A stretch of 64,000 nucleotides of DNA from Cranoglanis bouderius (GCA_023630585.1 CM042564.1:16030242-16094241), one strand, 5' to 3'; counted from the first letter of the stretch, positions 46,199 to 58,190 are shown. Numbers and translations are program-made. Notes: generated by a model not told the origin, from the sequence alone.

Positions 46199-47703
46199 CA
46201 ACCCCAATTCCAAAAATTTGGGACACTGTGTAATATGTAAATAAAAACAGAATGCAATGATTTGCAAATCTCATAAACCCATATGTTATTCACAATAGAA
46301 CATAGAAAACATATCAAATGTTTAAACTGAGGAAATGTACCATTTTAAGAAAAAATAAGGTCATTTTGAATTTGATGGCCGCAACACGTCTCAAAAAAGG
46401 CTGGAAAAGTAAGTGTTACTAAAAATAAACAGCTGGAGAGACATTTTACAACTAATTAGGTTAATTGGCAACAGGTCAGTAACATGACTGGGTATAAAAA
46501 GAGTCTTAGAGAGTCTCTCAGAAGTAAAGATGGGCAGAGGTTCACCAATCTACGAATAATCTACAGATTGTGGAACAATTTCAGAATAATGTTCCTCAAT
46601 GTAAAATTGTGAAGACTTTGAATATCTCATCATCTACACTACATAATATAATCAAAAGATTCCGAGAATCTGGAGAAATCTCTGTGCACAAGGGACAAAG
46701 GCGAAAATCAATATTGCATGCCTATGATCTTCGGGCCCTCAAGCAGCACTGCATTAAAAACAGGCATGATTCTGTAATCGAAGTCACTGCATGGGCTCAG
46801 AAACACCTCCAGAACTCATTGTCTGTGAACACAGTTCGCCATGCCATCCACAAATGCAGGTTAAAGCTCTATCATGCAAAGAAGAAGCCATATGTGAACA
46901 TGATCCAGAAACGCTGCCGTCTTCTCCGGGCCAAAGCTCATTTAAAATGGACTGAGGCAAAGTGGAAAACTGTTCTGTGGTCAGACAAATCGAAATTTGA
47001 AATTCTTTTTGGAAACCATGGACGCTGCGTCCTCTGGATTAAAGAGGAGAGGTACCATCCGGCTTGTTATCAGCGCTCATTTCAAAAGCCTGCATCTCTG
47101 ATGGTATGGGGGTGCATTAGTGCCTATGGAATGGGCAGCTTGCACATCTGGAAAGGCACCATCAATGCTGAAAGGTATATACAGGTTTTAGAGCAACATA
47201 TGCTTCCATCCAGATGACGTCTTTTTCAGGGAAGGCCTTGCATATTTCAGCAAGACAATGCTAAACCACATACTGCATCTATTACAACAGCTTGGCTTCA
47301 TACTAGAAGAGTCTGGGTGCTGAACTGGCCTGCCTGCAGTCCAGACCTTTCATCAATTGAAAACATTTGGTGCACCATGAAACAAAAAATAAGACAAAGA
47401 AGACCCAGATCTGTTGAGCAGCTAGAATCCTGTATCAGACATGAATGGTCTCCTCAGTTTCCAGACATATACAGACTGTAGTTAAAAGTAGAGGGGATGC
47501 TACTCAGTGGTAAACATGGCCCCATAAAATTCAAAATTACCTTATTTTTTCCTTAAAATGGTACATTTCCTCAGTTTAAACATTTGATAAGTTTTCTATG
47601 TTCTGCTGTGAATAAAATATGGGTTAATGAGATTTGCAAATCATTGCATTCTCTTTTTATTTACATTTTCCACAGTGTCCCAACTTTTTTGGAATTGGGG
47701 TTG
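46199..47703 (+). mobile_element. Full-length Tc1-like transposon (family D)
   Basis: The left end CAACCCCAATTCCAAAAATT and the right end AACTTTTTTGGAATTGGGGT then TG are inverted repeats of more than 80 bp; for example AATGCAATGATTTGCAAATC and GATTTGCAAATCATTGCATT pair perfectly. TA flanks both ends (46197-46198 and 47704-47705). The length is 1505 bp. A solo end of a related element lies at 50277. Confidence 0.95.
46530..47556 (+). pseudogene. Family D DD34E transposase with few lesions
   Basis: The frame begins at an ATG at 46530 (MGRGSPIYE), shifts once near 46556, and is open from 46570. It shows a helix-turn-helix region (CKIVKTLNISSSTLHNIIKR), the first aspartate in LWSDKSKF and, after a TGA at 47215-47217, the second aspartate in FQQDNAKPHTA. 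The glutamate is in SSIENIW. A further TAG lies at 47479-47481, and the frame ends at TAA 47554-47556. The TGA sits where CGA (arginine) would be one transition away, typical of CpG decay. All three catalytic residues are still encoded, so the lesions are one frameshift and two stops. Confidence 0.88.
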
Positions 47704-47705
47704 TA

Positions 47706-48849
47706 TAGTGATAGTGGTAGTAAAATGACTTTGCAAACAATTCAACTAGCAACTAGCTTTGATGCCTATACACAGACACAGTCACACACATATGGACAAA
47801 ACAAGTTCCAGAGAATTTGCCTCCCTAATATAGGTATTTGTTTCTCTCTAATATTACTTCATTTGGAATGATTTTTTATTCTCTCTATCTAAGTTCAGAG
47901 AGTTAAAGATTGAGTACTAGCTAGGTTACCTTGTTAGCTAGCTTGCTAATCTTGTCTAGATCGTACTAAAGAGAGTCCTCATCAGCCAATAATAATGCCT
48001 GTGTTGACTTAGGATTGTTAGAGGTTTTTTTTTTTTAAATCATATTGTGATTTATCTATGCTGCATTCAATCCTTCCACATGACCATCGTTTTTCATGGA
48101 TGCATTGTACTGTACATGGTGGCAGTTCATGGAGTCATCATCAACTCTAATAGGTGGCCTTACCTAGATGTTTACGTCATAACACAGTGTGAACTGTCTC
48201 CATCTGAGCTAACTATCACATTGGAGTTCAGTTTCTCACTTTTTCATCTATTATGCAGGTAAGAAATTATTTAGATTATTTTAGGGGATTGTAACTATAG
48301 GAACACCTGAACAAATGCATTACTCAATTCAACAGATTCTACAGTGTAGATAAGCAAATCAACTATATCTCTATATCTATATATCTAAATATGTACTCTT
48401 CTTCAAAATCATTATGCTTCAGATATTTTGAATTACATCAGTAAATATGTGAGCCACCTCTACAGATAGGTAACTGGACAAAAACTCATTTATCCTAATA
48501 TGGACGTTTTTTTGTTTTTTGTTTTGTTTTTTTAATAAATCAACAAACTCATTTTCCACATTAACCATGACAAGGGAATCAAGTCAAGAAAAACAAGAAC
48601 AAAATGCAGTCAACTATGAAGCAAAAGGTTCCTTTGCACATTGCAAATTTGGCAGACTAGGATGTAGAGTAACCTTAGCAGGTTATCCAAAATTTAAAAT
48701 GTACACATCTGTCCAACATGGCATCAGTGCTCTGCTTCCTCATGGTTCTGATTCCATGTGGTTCTCTTTCTGTTTTGGTTTTGTTTTCTCCAACCTTTTT
48801 TTTTTGGTTTTTGTATTCCTTATCTGTTATCCTTATCATCTGTGTCTAG
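47706..48849. other. Unassigned DNA
   Basis: No gene recognised. A 123-codon + strand frame at 48519-48890 has a hydrophobic C-terminal half (FVFSNLFFLVFVFLICY), encoded largely by T-rich DNA, and runs into the MITE that follows. Probably chance. Confidence 0.4.
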
Positions 48850-49246
48850 TAGGGGTGGAAAAAGTACTAAAAAAATTATACTTAAATTAAAATATAGATA
48901 TTGTGACAAAATCTTAATCAACTGACAGCGGAAGTATCCAGCCAAATTATACTCAAGTGAAAGTTTAAAAATAAATAAATAATTAAATGTGCTCAAGTAT
49001 TAAAACATAAAAATAAATGAATGAACTGATGAAATTGGGTAATGTAATGTTTTCATTAATGAAGTAGCATGAGAATGTAACCACAGATGCCAAATTGGCA
49101 TGATTCTTGACAGATTTTTCCATTATTGAGCTTGATTGGATGTTTTAAACCAAAATGGTAAAATCTGTGGGACCTCATTCAATATAGCATACAGTTCTTG
49201 AGAGAAAATTAATGAAGTAAAATTACTCACGTATTTTCCACCCCTG
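48850..49246. mobile_element. 397-bp hAT-like MITE with 8-bp target duplication
   Basis: The ends TAGGGGTGGAAAA and TTTTCCACCCCTG are short inverted repeats. The flanks GTGTCTAG and GTGACTAG agree at seven of eight bases, as expected for a hAT target duplication. The interior is AT-rich and non-coding. Confidence 0.7.
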
Positions 49247-49705
49247 GTGACTAGTACAAGATTGTGTATATATTTCTGCTTTGCATTTAGTTTTGTTGTG
49301 TGATCTTATTGGTTTAAGTTTGTGTATTTGTCTTTGTTTTTGCATCCCTTGCTTTTTGTATTCCGTTGTCTCCCCGTGTTTCATTTATTAAACATTGACA
49401 ATACAGTGCTGGAAGGCTGTTGTTTTAGTTAGGATGTTTTTAGGGAGCCATGCATGTAGTGATAGTGCCCTCAAATGAATAATGGGTAAGCTATTTTATT
49501 ACATGGCAAACCAAAATAAAACACTGTCTTCTCAAATCATTTTACTGTTTTTTTTTTTTTTTTCCATCATGTATGTCATTAATTTTTTTTTTTTTTTTTA
49601 CAAAAATAAATCAATAAAAGTACTTGTTTTTTCAATTAGTGTAATATAAATTTTTTTTGGCTGTTTTATTGTAAATATTGATAGAACAAGAAATAAATCT
49701 ATCTA
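49247..49705. other. Unassigned DNA
   Basis: T-rich spacer with poly-T runs at 49547-49563 and 49586-49599. Nothing else recognised. Confidence 0.5.
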
Positions 49706-50222
49706 TACTATATGGCCAAAAGTATGTGAACACTTGACCATCATATCCGTATGTGCTTGTTGAACATCTCATTCCAAAGTTGCTTCTATAACAGCCTCCA
49801 CTCTTTTTGGAACGCTTTCCACTAGAATATAGAACATGGCTGTGGGAATTTCTGCTCATTCAGCCACAAGAGCATTAGTGAGGTCGGGCACTGATGTTGG
49901 GTGAGGTGTACAGTCGACATTCCGATTCATCCCAGAAGTGTGCAGTGGGGTTGAGAACAGAGCTCTGTGCAGGGCACTTGAGTTCTTCCACACCAACCAC
50001 GGTGCATAAAACCATGTCTTCATGGAGCTTCTTTGTGCTCAGGAACATTCTTGAACAGGTTGAGGATTATTCCAAGTGAATTCCAGTGAAGAACAATTGC
50101 AATACTACAGCATACAAAGACATTCTAGACAATTGTGTGTTTTCAACTTTGCAGCAACAGTTTGGGGAAGGCATGTATATGGGCGTGAAGGTCAGGTGTC
50201 CACATACGTTTGGATATATAGT
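49706..50222 (-). mobile_element. MITE family M1, copy 4
   Basis: The left end TACTATATGGCCAAAAGTAT and the right end ACATACGTTTGGATATATAG then TCT are inverted repeats. Minus-strand coding for the transposase C-terminus is recognisable around 49920-50000 but mutated. A (CT)n run follows immediately at 50229-50260. Confidence 0.75.
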
Positions 50223-50228
50223 CTGTCT

Positions 50229-50260
50229 GTTTGTCTCTCTCTCTCTCTCTCTCTCTCTCT
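50229..50260. repeat. (TC)n microsatellite
   Basis: About 14 CT units following TCTGTTTG. Confidence 0.9.
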
Positions 50261-50276
50261 TTCAAAAATATATCTA

Positions 50277-50415
50277 CAACGCCAATTCCAAAAAAGTTGG
50301 GACAGTATGGAAAATGCAAAAAAAAAAAAAAAGTCCCTGTACTATATTGAAAACACATTATTTGATGTTTTACATTGTGAATTTAATTTATTTTTGAAAA
50401 TATACACTCATTTCA
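50277..50415 (+). mobile_element. Solo terminus of a Tc1 related to family D
   Basis: CAACGCCAATTCCAAAAAAG then TTGGGACAGTATGG closely resembles the family D terminus (CAACCCCAATTCC...TTGGGACACTGTG) but has its own sub-terminal sequence. It is a related family. A TA precedes it at 50275. No partner end and no coding. Confidence 0.7.
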
Positions 50416-50475
50416 ATGAGTGATTGATTGATGACAGCAACACACTGTGTTGTATCTGTATGTATCTATGTATGT

Positions 50476-51712
50476 ACAGTGAATAAAAAAAGTTATAGGT
50501 ACCCCTGTTAAAATTGCATTATTTTGTGATAGAAAAAATTAAACCAAGATAAATCATGTCAGATCTTTCCACCTTTAAAGTGATATAGCAACCAACAAAA
50601 ATTCAAGTGAAAAACAAATAGAATTGTTTTAGGGGGACAAAAAGAAAGAAAAAAACTTACAATAACCTAGCTGCATAAGTGTGCACAATCTTTTATAATG
50701 AGGGTATGTGACTGTGCTGAGAATTAACTATTCACAAACTTATGTCCAAAAATAATTATCATATACCTGTAATCAATTAAGTGATTCTGATTAATCCCAA
50801 ATAAAGATCAGCTTCTGAAGCCATGGTTTGCAAAGAAGTTACAAATCATGTACGATATCTCATTGTTGAAAGGTGTCAATCAGGAAAGGGGTACAGAAAA
50901 CTTATCAGGTAGGCTGCCAAGAGACCTATGGCAACATTAAAGGAGCTGCAAGAATATCTGTCAAGTACTGGTCACTCTCTACTTCAAATGTCTGGGCTAC
51001 GGGGCAGGGTTGCTAGATGGTAGCCCTTTCTCACAAAAAACACCCAAGCCCACCTAAATAACAAAATGTGTTATGGTCTAATAAGACCAAAGTAGAAGTT
51101 TTTGGCATAATTCTAAAAGATATGTTTGGCTCAAAAGCAAGACAACTAAGGCAGTGTCATGCTATGGGGCTGCTTCTGTTCAGCTGGGGCTAGGGGGCTA
51201 GTGAAGATAGAGGGAATCATGGATAGCTCTAAATACCAATATATTTTGGCACAAAACCTGCAAGCTCAATAACAACCCAAAGCACAAATGCAAGTCAACA
51301 AAGAAATGGCTTCAGCAGAAGAATATCAGCATTTTTTAAATGACCCATGGGCCCAGGTCTAAATCCTATCAAAAACCTGTGAAATGACTTGAAGAGGGTT
51401 GTGTACAAGAGATTCCCTCACAATTTGATAGATCTGGAGAGTTTTGCAAGGAAGAGTGGATTAAAATTGCCAAATTTTATTCCACTTTATTGCTCTTATC
51501 CAAAAAGATGCTGTTTTACAAGCAAAAGGTACTTTAACAAAATATTAGGGGTGTGCACACTTGAGTAATCAGGTTATTTTAAGTTTATTGTTTCATAAGT
51601 TTATGTTTTTCCCTAAAACATTTTCATTTCTTTTTCTCTTGAATTTTGGTTGGTCACATTAAAAGTGGAATAAGACGTGGCATGATCTACATCTACATCT
51701 TTTTCTTGTTAA
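50476..51712 (+). mobile_element. Degraded Tc1-like transposon (family B), copy 3
   Basis: The left end contains ACCCCTGTTAAAATTGCATTATTTTGTG, the family B terminus. The interior has GCAACATTAAAGGAGCTGCA as in copies 1 and 2. The right inverted repeat is not found beyond AAAAGTGGAATAAGACGTGG, so the right end is truncated. Confidence 0.82.
50820..51545 (+). pseudogene. Family B transposase, broken (copy 3)
   Basis: Blocks on the + strand include TLKELQEYLSS near 50935 and a damaged catalytic core. At about 51352-51395 GPGLNPIKNL is followed by a stop. As in copy 1, the final catalytic glutamate is lysine. Multiple stops and frameshifts. Confidence 0.75.
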
Positions 51713-52575
51713 TGAAATGTAGTGGTAGACTGGGAGTGCCTGAACATTCTCTGAAAATCAGCTACAAAGTACTAAAGAATTGGAAGCATGGAGGCGCTCA
51801 TGAGTGTACGTGTGGCCTCTGAAGAACAGATAAACCTTTCCTGTGATGAAAAGATATTGTAGCCAATACAACGTCAAGTACAGTTCAAGTCTATTTTCCA
51901 AAATGTGACAAGAACTACTTCTCGCTGTCTGCAACTTGCAGGCCCACATCCTACTGAATTTTCTGACTTGTATAAAGGCTGTAGAGAACATTATGAAATG
52001 TGTTACTGAGAGCCTCAATTTAGATTGATGCTGCTGGCTACAACAGTCATGAATTAGAGACATATATGGAACTGATCACTCATGACTGTGTGTTCAAACA
52101 GGTCACAGAGGCTGCCAAAGTATAGTTAACCCATATTGCCAAGGGCACACATCTTGAAAAACTTAATAAAATCCATAAATTGTGTGCACTGAGTGTTGTG
52201 GAATATAATAGGGAGGAGTAACAGTACCAGTGGAGAGCAAATGAAAACCAGTGCAATGCTATAGAGAAGAGTACCCAGTACTGAGAGGTAGAGCAAGGGT
52301 TAGAGATCACACACACTCATTAATATTAGACTGATCTCTGCTTAAGATTTCTTCTGCTCAGCATCATCTCTGCCTCCTTTAGCTGTTAACATGCTTTAGG
52401 ATCCAGTACATTAATAATGCAACATCAGTGGTATACAGTGATGAATTACTGTTACTTGCAATCATACTATATCTTTCAGGAAGAACTATTTTGTCTAATT
52501 TATATAAAAGGGCAAAATAAAAAAATCCATGTTTAGCACATCAGTGCCTCATCAGAGAAAACACAAAGATGATTG
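51713..52575. other. Unassigned DNA before the gypsy element
   Basis: No gene recognised. The 101-codon minus frame at 52063-51758 shows no domain. Confidence 0.4.
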
Positions 52576-53030
52576 TGTCACGTCAATGCCGGAATCAAAC
52601 ACTATTTTCCCAGATCCACAGCCTACAACACACCATGGCCTACAAGTGTGGCTGCCAAGGACTACACCCATCTCACTCACTGTCACATTCACAGTCTCTC
52701 AATTACTGATTACACACACCTGGACTCAATCACCACTCACCACTATATAAGCACACATAAAACTCTCATTCATTGCATAGTATCTGCTTAGTGTTGTTAT
52801 TCATCTGATATACTAAGCATTTGATCTATGTTAATGTTTGTGGTTTTTGATCTGGTTTGTTTTCCTGTTTTTTGTGATTTTGCTTTTGCCTTGGATATCC
52901 TGTTTGCAAGTCGCCTGAATTCTGCTTGTCTTTAACAATGATTAAGCTAAATGTTTTCTGGATTTGTTTGCTGTCTGCCATCTTTAATAAAAGCATTACC
53001 CACAACCACAGCTGTCTATGCCGCCTGACA
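52576..53030 (+). repeat. 5' LTR
   Basis: It begins TGTCACGTC and ends CCGCCTGACA, the usual TG...CA. It contains a TATA box (TATATAA, 52744-52750) and an AATAAA near 52986. Blocks such as ACACACCTGGACTCAATCAC and ACACCATGGCCTACAAG recur in the 3' LTR. Confidence 0.88.
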
Positions 53031-53048
53031 ATATACTTTGCCCGTAGC

Positions 53049-54356
53049 ATGGAGACAGCGGGAATGCTAGATTGGCAACAAGTGCTGGCAGTTCGAGGCC
53101 ACCTTGTCAGGGAACAACAACAGTAGCTAGCAATGCTCAATGCTAAGTTTGTGCAACTATCCAACATGCTGATGCCATCACTAGCTGCAATGGTGGCACC
53201 ATCACCCTCAGCTCCCTCTCTCATTGCATGCCTGGACAAGAATTCTGGTAGCCTTGCTCAATGCAAGGGGTTTTTGCTTCAGTGCTCCCTGTACTTCTCT
53301 GAGCAAGAAGGAACTGCTGTCCAAACAGTGTAAAGTGGCACAATTCATTAACCAGCTCATGGACAAAGCCTCCCCAGAGTTGGGAGCACATCTTGTCCTA
53401 TGACAGTTTCACTGAGTTATTCCTTCATGTGTTTTATCATGCACCTGAGGGCAAGGAAATCAGAGAGCAGTCCATGGTCCTATCCATGGTCCAGGGCAAC
53501 CACAGTGCCACTGAGTTTACTCCGGTGTTCAGAATGCTTGATGCAGGTGGAATGAGCCAGTGCTCAAGGTGGCATATCGCCAGTGGCCTAAATCCAGTGA
53601 TACTCGCTGAAGTTGATGTTGTGATCTCTGGATTCACTCATTGACCTGGACCAACTATGATGGAATCATCAGGCTCATAAACTATAAGAAAAAACAATCC
53701 CTGACCTCTGCCCCACTGAAAGCATGCAGCTAGGTCAAGCAAAGCTTATGGCTTTGGAACACAAATGGCACAAAAAAGTCTGGACTTTGCTTATATTGTG
53801 GCGATGCTCAGCATCAAGTTTCACAGTGCCCTGCATGTCCCCTCCACTTTCATCAAAGACACTAGCAGAGCAAGTCATCCCCATCCACCACCCGCTTACA
53901 GTGAGTCCTACTAAATACTTATCTCCTCAAGCAGTTTCTATTCCTGTTCAGATAAGGCACTCAGAAGGTCTCTTTTTAGCCCTAATTGTTTCTGGCATGG
54001 TGGAAACTTCATTGACTGAACCATCATTGAGAATCTCAACCTCGGCATCCAAACTCTGCAAAACCCTCTTCATGTCCAAGCCCTGGATGGTGGCCCAAAA
54101 GGAATATGGCCATAACCCATTGTACCAAGCCCCTTCAACACCAAGTGAGCACCTTGCATCACAAGACCATCTCATTTCTCATAACCATCATGTCCAAGTA
54201 CCCCATAGTCCTGGGACACACATGCAGATACACAATCTCCATATCTTCTGGGCCAGGGGAGAGATCATCAGCTGGTCACTTCCAATGTCTCCACATACCC
54301 TCAGTTCTGACGGCTTTATCATTGTGACTCCCCTTGCAAAGAGGAAATCCCCCTGA
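53049..54356 (+). pseudogene. Gypsy gag and protease region, broken
   Basis: The start ATG at 53049 is 19 bp after the 5' LTR. A stop (TAG at 53125) breaks the frame early. A glutamine-rich helix region and capsid-like coding follow in changing frames to about 53740. A well-kept zinc knuckle of the CX2CX4HX4C type (LCLYCGDAQHQVSQCP) lies at 53788-53829; it would bind RNA in the particle. From there to 54356 the coding resembles the aspartic protease and linker region, but I cannot place the catalytic D-S/T-G with confidence. The Tc1 insertion follows 12 bp later. Confidence 0.75.
53788..53829 (+). other. CCHC zinc knuckle of the gypsy gag
   Basis: Cysteines at 53788 and 53797, histidine at 53812 and cysteine at 53827 are all still encoded in one frame, in contrast to the decayed surroundings. 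Confidence 0.8.
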
Positions 54357-54368
54357 ATATCAAAAATA

Positions 54369-55870
54369 CAGGTGCATCTCAATAAATTAGAATGTCGTAG
54401 AAAAGTTCATTTATTTCAGTAATTCAACTCAAATTGTGAAACTCGTGTATTAAATAAATTCAATGCACACAGACTGAAGTAGTTTAAGTCTTTGGTTCTT
54501 TTAATTGTGATGATTTTGGCTCACATTTAACAAAAACCCACCAATTCACCATCTCAACAAATTAGAATACTTCATAAGACCAATAAAAAAAATAAAAAAA
54601 AAAAACATTTTTAGTGAATTGTTGGCCTTCTGGAAAGTATGTTCATTTACTGTACATGTACTCAATACTTAGTAGGGGCTCCTTTTGCTTTAATTACTGC
54701 CTCAATTCAGCGTGGCATGGAGGTGATCAGTTTGTGGCACTGCTGAGGTGGTATGGAAGCCCAGGTTTCTTTGACAGTGGCCTTCAGCTCATCTGCATTA
54801 TTTGGTCTCTTGTTTCTCATTTTCCTCTTGACAAGACCCCATAGATTCTCTATGGGGTTCAGGTGTGGTGAGTTTGCTGGCCACTCAAGCACACCAACAC
54901 CATGGTCATTTAACCAACTTTTGGTGCTTTTGGCAGTGTGGGCAGGTGCCAAATCCTGCTGGAAAATGAAATCAGCATCTTCAAAAAGCTGGTCAGCAGA
55001 AGGAAGCATGAAGTGCTCCAAAATTTCTTGGCAAACGGGTGCAGTGACTTTGGTTTTCAAAAACCCAATGGACCAACACCAGCAGATGATATTGCACCCC
55101 AAATCATCACAGACTGTGGAAAGTTAACACTGGACTTCAAGCAACTTGGGCTATGAGCTTCTCCACCCTTCCTCCAGACTCTAGGACCTTGGTTTCCAAA
55201 TGGAATACAAAACTTGTTCTAGGACTTTGGACCACTGGGCAACAGTCCAGTTCTTCTTCTCCTTAGCCCAGGTAAGACGCCTCTGACGTTGTCTGTGGTT
55301 CAGGAGTGGCTTAACAAGAGGAATACGACAACTGTAGCCAAATTCCTTGACACGTCTGTGTGTGGTGGCTCTTGATGCCTTGACCCCAGCCTCAGTCCAT
55401 TCCTTGTGAAGTTCACTCAAATCCTTGAATCCATTTTGCTTGACAATCCTCATAAGGCTGCGGTTCTCTCGGTTGGTTGTGCATCTTTTTCTTTCACACT
55501 TTTTCCTTTCACTCAACTTTCTGTTAACATGCTTGGATACAGCACTCTGTGAACAGCCAGCTTCTTTGGCAATAAATGTTTGTGGCTTACCTAGTGAACC
55601 AAACTGAGAGACCATTTTGAAGGCTCAGGGAAACCTTTGCAGGTGTTTTGAGTTGATTAGCTGATTGGCATGTCACCATATTCTAATTTGTGAATTGGTG
55701 GGTTCTTGTTAAATGTGAGCCAAAATCATCACAATTAAAAGAACCAAAGACTTAAACTACTTCAGTCTGTGTGCATTGAATTTATTTAATACACGAGTTT
55801 CACAATTTGAGTTGAATTACTGAAATAAACAAACTTTTCCACGACATTCTAATTTATTGAGATGCACCTG
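54369..55870 (-). mobile_element. Tc1-like transposon (family A), copy 2, nested in the gypsy element
   Basis: The element is 1502 bp with the same ends as the copy at 8767 (CAGGTGCATCTCAATAAATT and its complement) and TA on both sides (54367-54368 and 55871-55872). Removing it restores continuous gypsy sequence. The two family A copies are very similar over their whole length, so both probably moved recently. Confidence 0.97.
54707..55615 (-). pseudogene. Family A transposase, disabled
   Basis: The N-terminal part (55615 to about 55220) is open and almost the same as the intact copy. It then hits an 11-bp deletion at about 55219-55222 relative to the 8.77-kb copy, which removes the SDES block with the first catalytic aspartate and shifts the frame. 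A second break lies near 55085-55100. The C-terminal part keeps FQQDLAPAHTA and NPIENLW. The copy lacks a working catalytic site, but its ends look intact, so it could be moved by a transposase supplied from elsewhere. Confidence 0.92.
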
Positions 55871-55872
55871 TA

Positions 55873-56720
55873 CATCAAGGTGTTAAGCAAAACCAAAGCC
55901 AATGGTCTACCTCCCCATCATCCTTATGACTGTGCCATTGACCTCATGTCTGGAATTATTCTTCCCAGAAACCACATCTACCCTCGTTCAGCCACAGAAA
56001 ACCAAACTATGCAGGAGTACATCAAAGAAGCCCTTATGCAGGGCTGCATTTGACCCTCCACTTCACCAGCATCAGCTAGATTCTTTTTTGTGGAGAAAAA
56101 AAAGGAGTGTCAGGCCTTGTATTCAACCAGAGTATTAACCCAGATCACAATTAAATATTATTACCCTCTACCACTAGTCCCATCAGCCCTTGAACAACTC
56201 AGAGAAGCCCAAATATTTAGCAAATTAGACTGCCACAGTGCTTACAACTTCATCCGTGTCAAGGAAGGGGATGAGTGGAAAAATGGTGTTTAGCACCACC
56301 TCTGGACACTACGGGTACTGTGTAATGCCATACCAACTCTCTTGTGTGCCCACTGTCTTTCAATGCCTGATAAATTACATGCCCCGAGACATGTTGAGAA
56401 AGCTCGTCATACAGATGCATAAATAGATGATATCCTAATTTAATCACCAACCCAGGAAGCCCATGTAAGCCATGTCAAACAAGTGTTATCTCGTCTGCAC
56501 AGAAATTACCTGTACATCAAGGGTGAAAAATGTGAATTCCACATCCCTAAAATGTCATGTATACATCAACCATGACAAGGTCACAGCTGTCAAACAATGG
56601 CCAGTTTCCACCGCATTCAAAGAGCTACAAAGATTCCTCGACTTTGCCAATTTCTATAGAAGGTTTATCAGAGGGTTCAGCTCCATTGGCAGACCCCTAA
56701 CAGTGACTAAATTTTGAAAA
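55873..56720 (+). pseudogene. Gypsy reverse transcriptase, broken
   Basis: Coding starts directly after the nested Tc1 (LPPHHPYDCAIDLM, then YIKEALMQGCI with a stop). It continues with FFFVEKKKECQ, AQIFSKLDCHSAYN (first catalytic aspartate) and EGDEWKNGV in shifting frames. The catalytic box is IDDIL at 56423-56437, but the codon before it is TAA (56420-56422), where a tyrosine is usual. Connection-region coding (FLDFANFYRRFIRGFSSIG) ends near 56700. Several stops and frameshifts make it inactive. Confidence 0.85.
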
Positions 56721-56759
56721 AGGCCCAAAGAAACCAAAGTAGAACTCAGCAGCCGTCCA

Positions 56760-57146
56760 AGCCTTTCAATGCCTCAAAGAAGCCTTGACCAAAGCACCCA
56801 TCCTGAAACCACCTGGCCCATCAAAACCCTTCATAGTGGAGGTGGATGTCTCTGAACAGGAGTGGGTGCCATCCTGTCTCAGAGATTTGGAGAAAATCCC
56901 AGGCTGCAGCCAATGGTCTACTTCTCCAAGAAGCTCACTCCTGCCAAACAAAACAATGATATCAGTAATAGAGAACTGCTGGCCCTAAAACTGACCCTGG
57001 AGGAGTGGAGACACTGGTTAGAAGGCATTCTACACCCATTCCTAATTTTCACAAACCACAAGAATCTTGAGTATTTGAAGACAGCTAAAAGGCCCAACTC
57101 CTGCCAAGCGAGATGGGCACTCGCTCTAACAAAAGAACCTATGTAG
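56760..57146 (+). pseudogene. Gypsy RNase H domain, broken
   Basis: PFIVEVDVSEQ carries the first RNase H aspartate, followed after a frame change by GAILSQRFGENPRLQPMVYF. NDISNRELLALKLTLEEWRHW then carries the glutamate region, and FLIFTNHKNLEYL the next aspartate position, which reads asparagine. The domain order directly after the reverse transcriptase is as expected. Confidence 0.8.
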
Positions 57147-57194
57147 CCCCAGGATTAAGGATTAAGGGGGACACTTGTCACCTGGGCCCAGACA

Positions 57195-58190
57195 TCCCCA
57201 GCCACAGGTCACTTGAGCATTCATAAAACTTACAAACTGTTCCACCATAAGTACTGGTGGCCAAATATGATCACAGACATTCATAAAATCATCTCCTCCT
57301 GTTCCACATGTGCCCAAGGTCCTACAAACTCTTCCCGCTGGAAAATTGGTACCACTGCTAACTCCATAATGTCCCCGGTCACACCTTGGACTTGACTTCA
57401 TAACAGACCTCCAAGAATCCCAAAGAAACACCATCATTTTGGTCATCACTGACTGATATTTTCAAAATCGTTTGGCCTGATCCCCCTACCAGGTCAGCCC
57501 ACAATCTTTGAAAATGCATAATTGTTTTTTAGTCACATGTTTAGATATTTTGGCATACATGAGGACGTTGTAAGTGACTGAGGAACCCAATTCACATCCA
57601 AGTTCTGGAAGGAATTTATGGAAAAGTTAGGAGTGGCCAGTCTCCCCTTTGGATATCACCCCGAAACCAGTGGTCAAGTTGAAGGGGCTAATCAGAAAGT
57701 TGGCAGGTTCTTTAGGTCATTCTGCTCAGACAATCAAGAAAATTCGTCTAATTTCCTTCCATGGGCAGAGTATGCACAAAATTTACTGAGACATTCGGAC
57801 ACTAAGTTCACTCCCTTCTGATTTGTCCTCAGTTACCAACCTCCATTATTTCCTTGGAATGCTAACCCCACAGATTCTCCTGCTGTAGACGAGTGGTTCA
57901 GACAGAGTGAACAAGTATGGGAGAGAACTCATCAACATCTACAACAAGTGGCCCAGAGTAGCAAAGAGTTCACTGACCGACAATGAGGGGCAATCCCCAG
58001 TATCAGCCTGGAGATAGAGTTTGGCTCTCCACCCAGGATATCAAAGTCACACACATATGCAGAAAGCTAACTCACTGCTACATTGGGCCAATCTTCCAGC
58101 ACATCAACAAAGTCACATATAAGCTAGATCTACCACATCATTGCCACTTTTCCCCCTCCTTCCACATATCATAGCCTGCTGGTTCCCCCA
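57195..58190 (+). pseudogene. Gypsy integrase, broken
   Basis: An HHCC zinc finger is complete: histidines at 57210 and 57222 and cysteines at 57300 and 57309 (HLSIH ... CSTC), around YWWPNMITDIHK. The catalytic core follows in several frames: the first aspartate is in the FITDLQ region near 57400, the second in VVSD at about 57570 followed by a stop, and the glutamate in GYHPETSGQVEGANQ at about 57645-57690. C-terminal coding continues to about 58190 with stops. Confidence 0.83.

Noticed and set aside
52826..53239. 137-codon minus-strand frame
   Set aside because: It overlaps the 5' LTR and gag start of the gypsy element on the wrong strand. It is a chance antisense frame.
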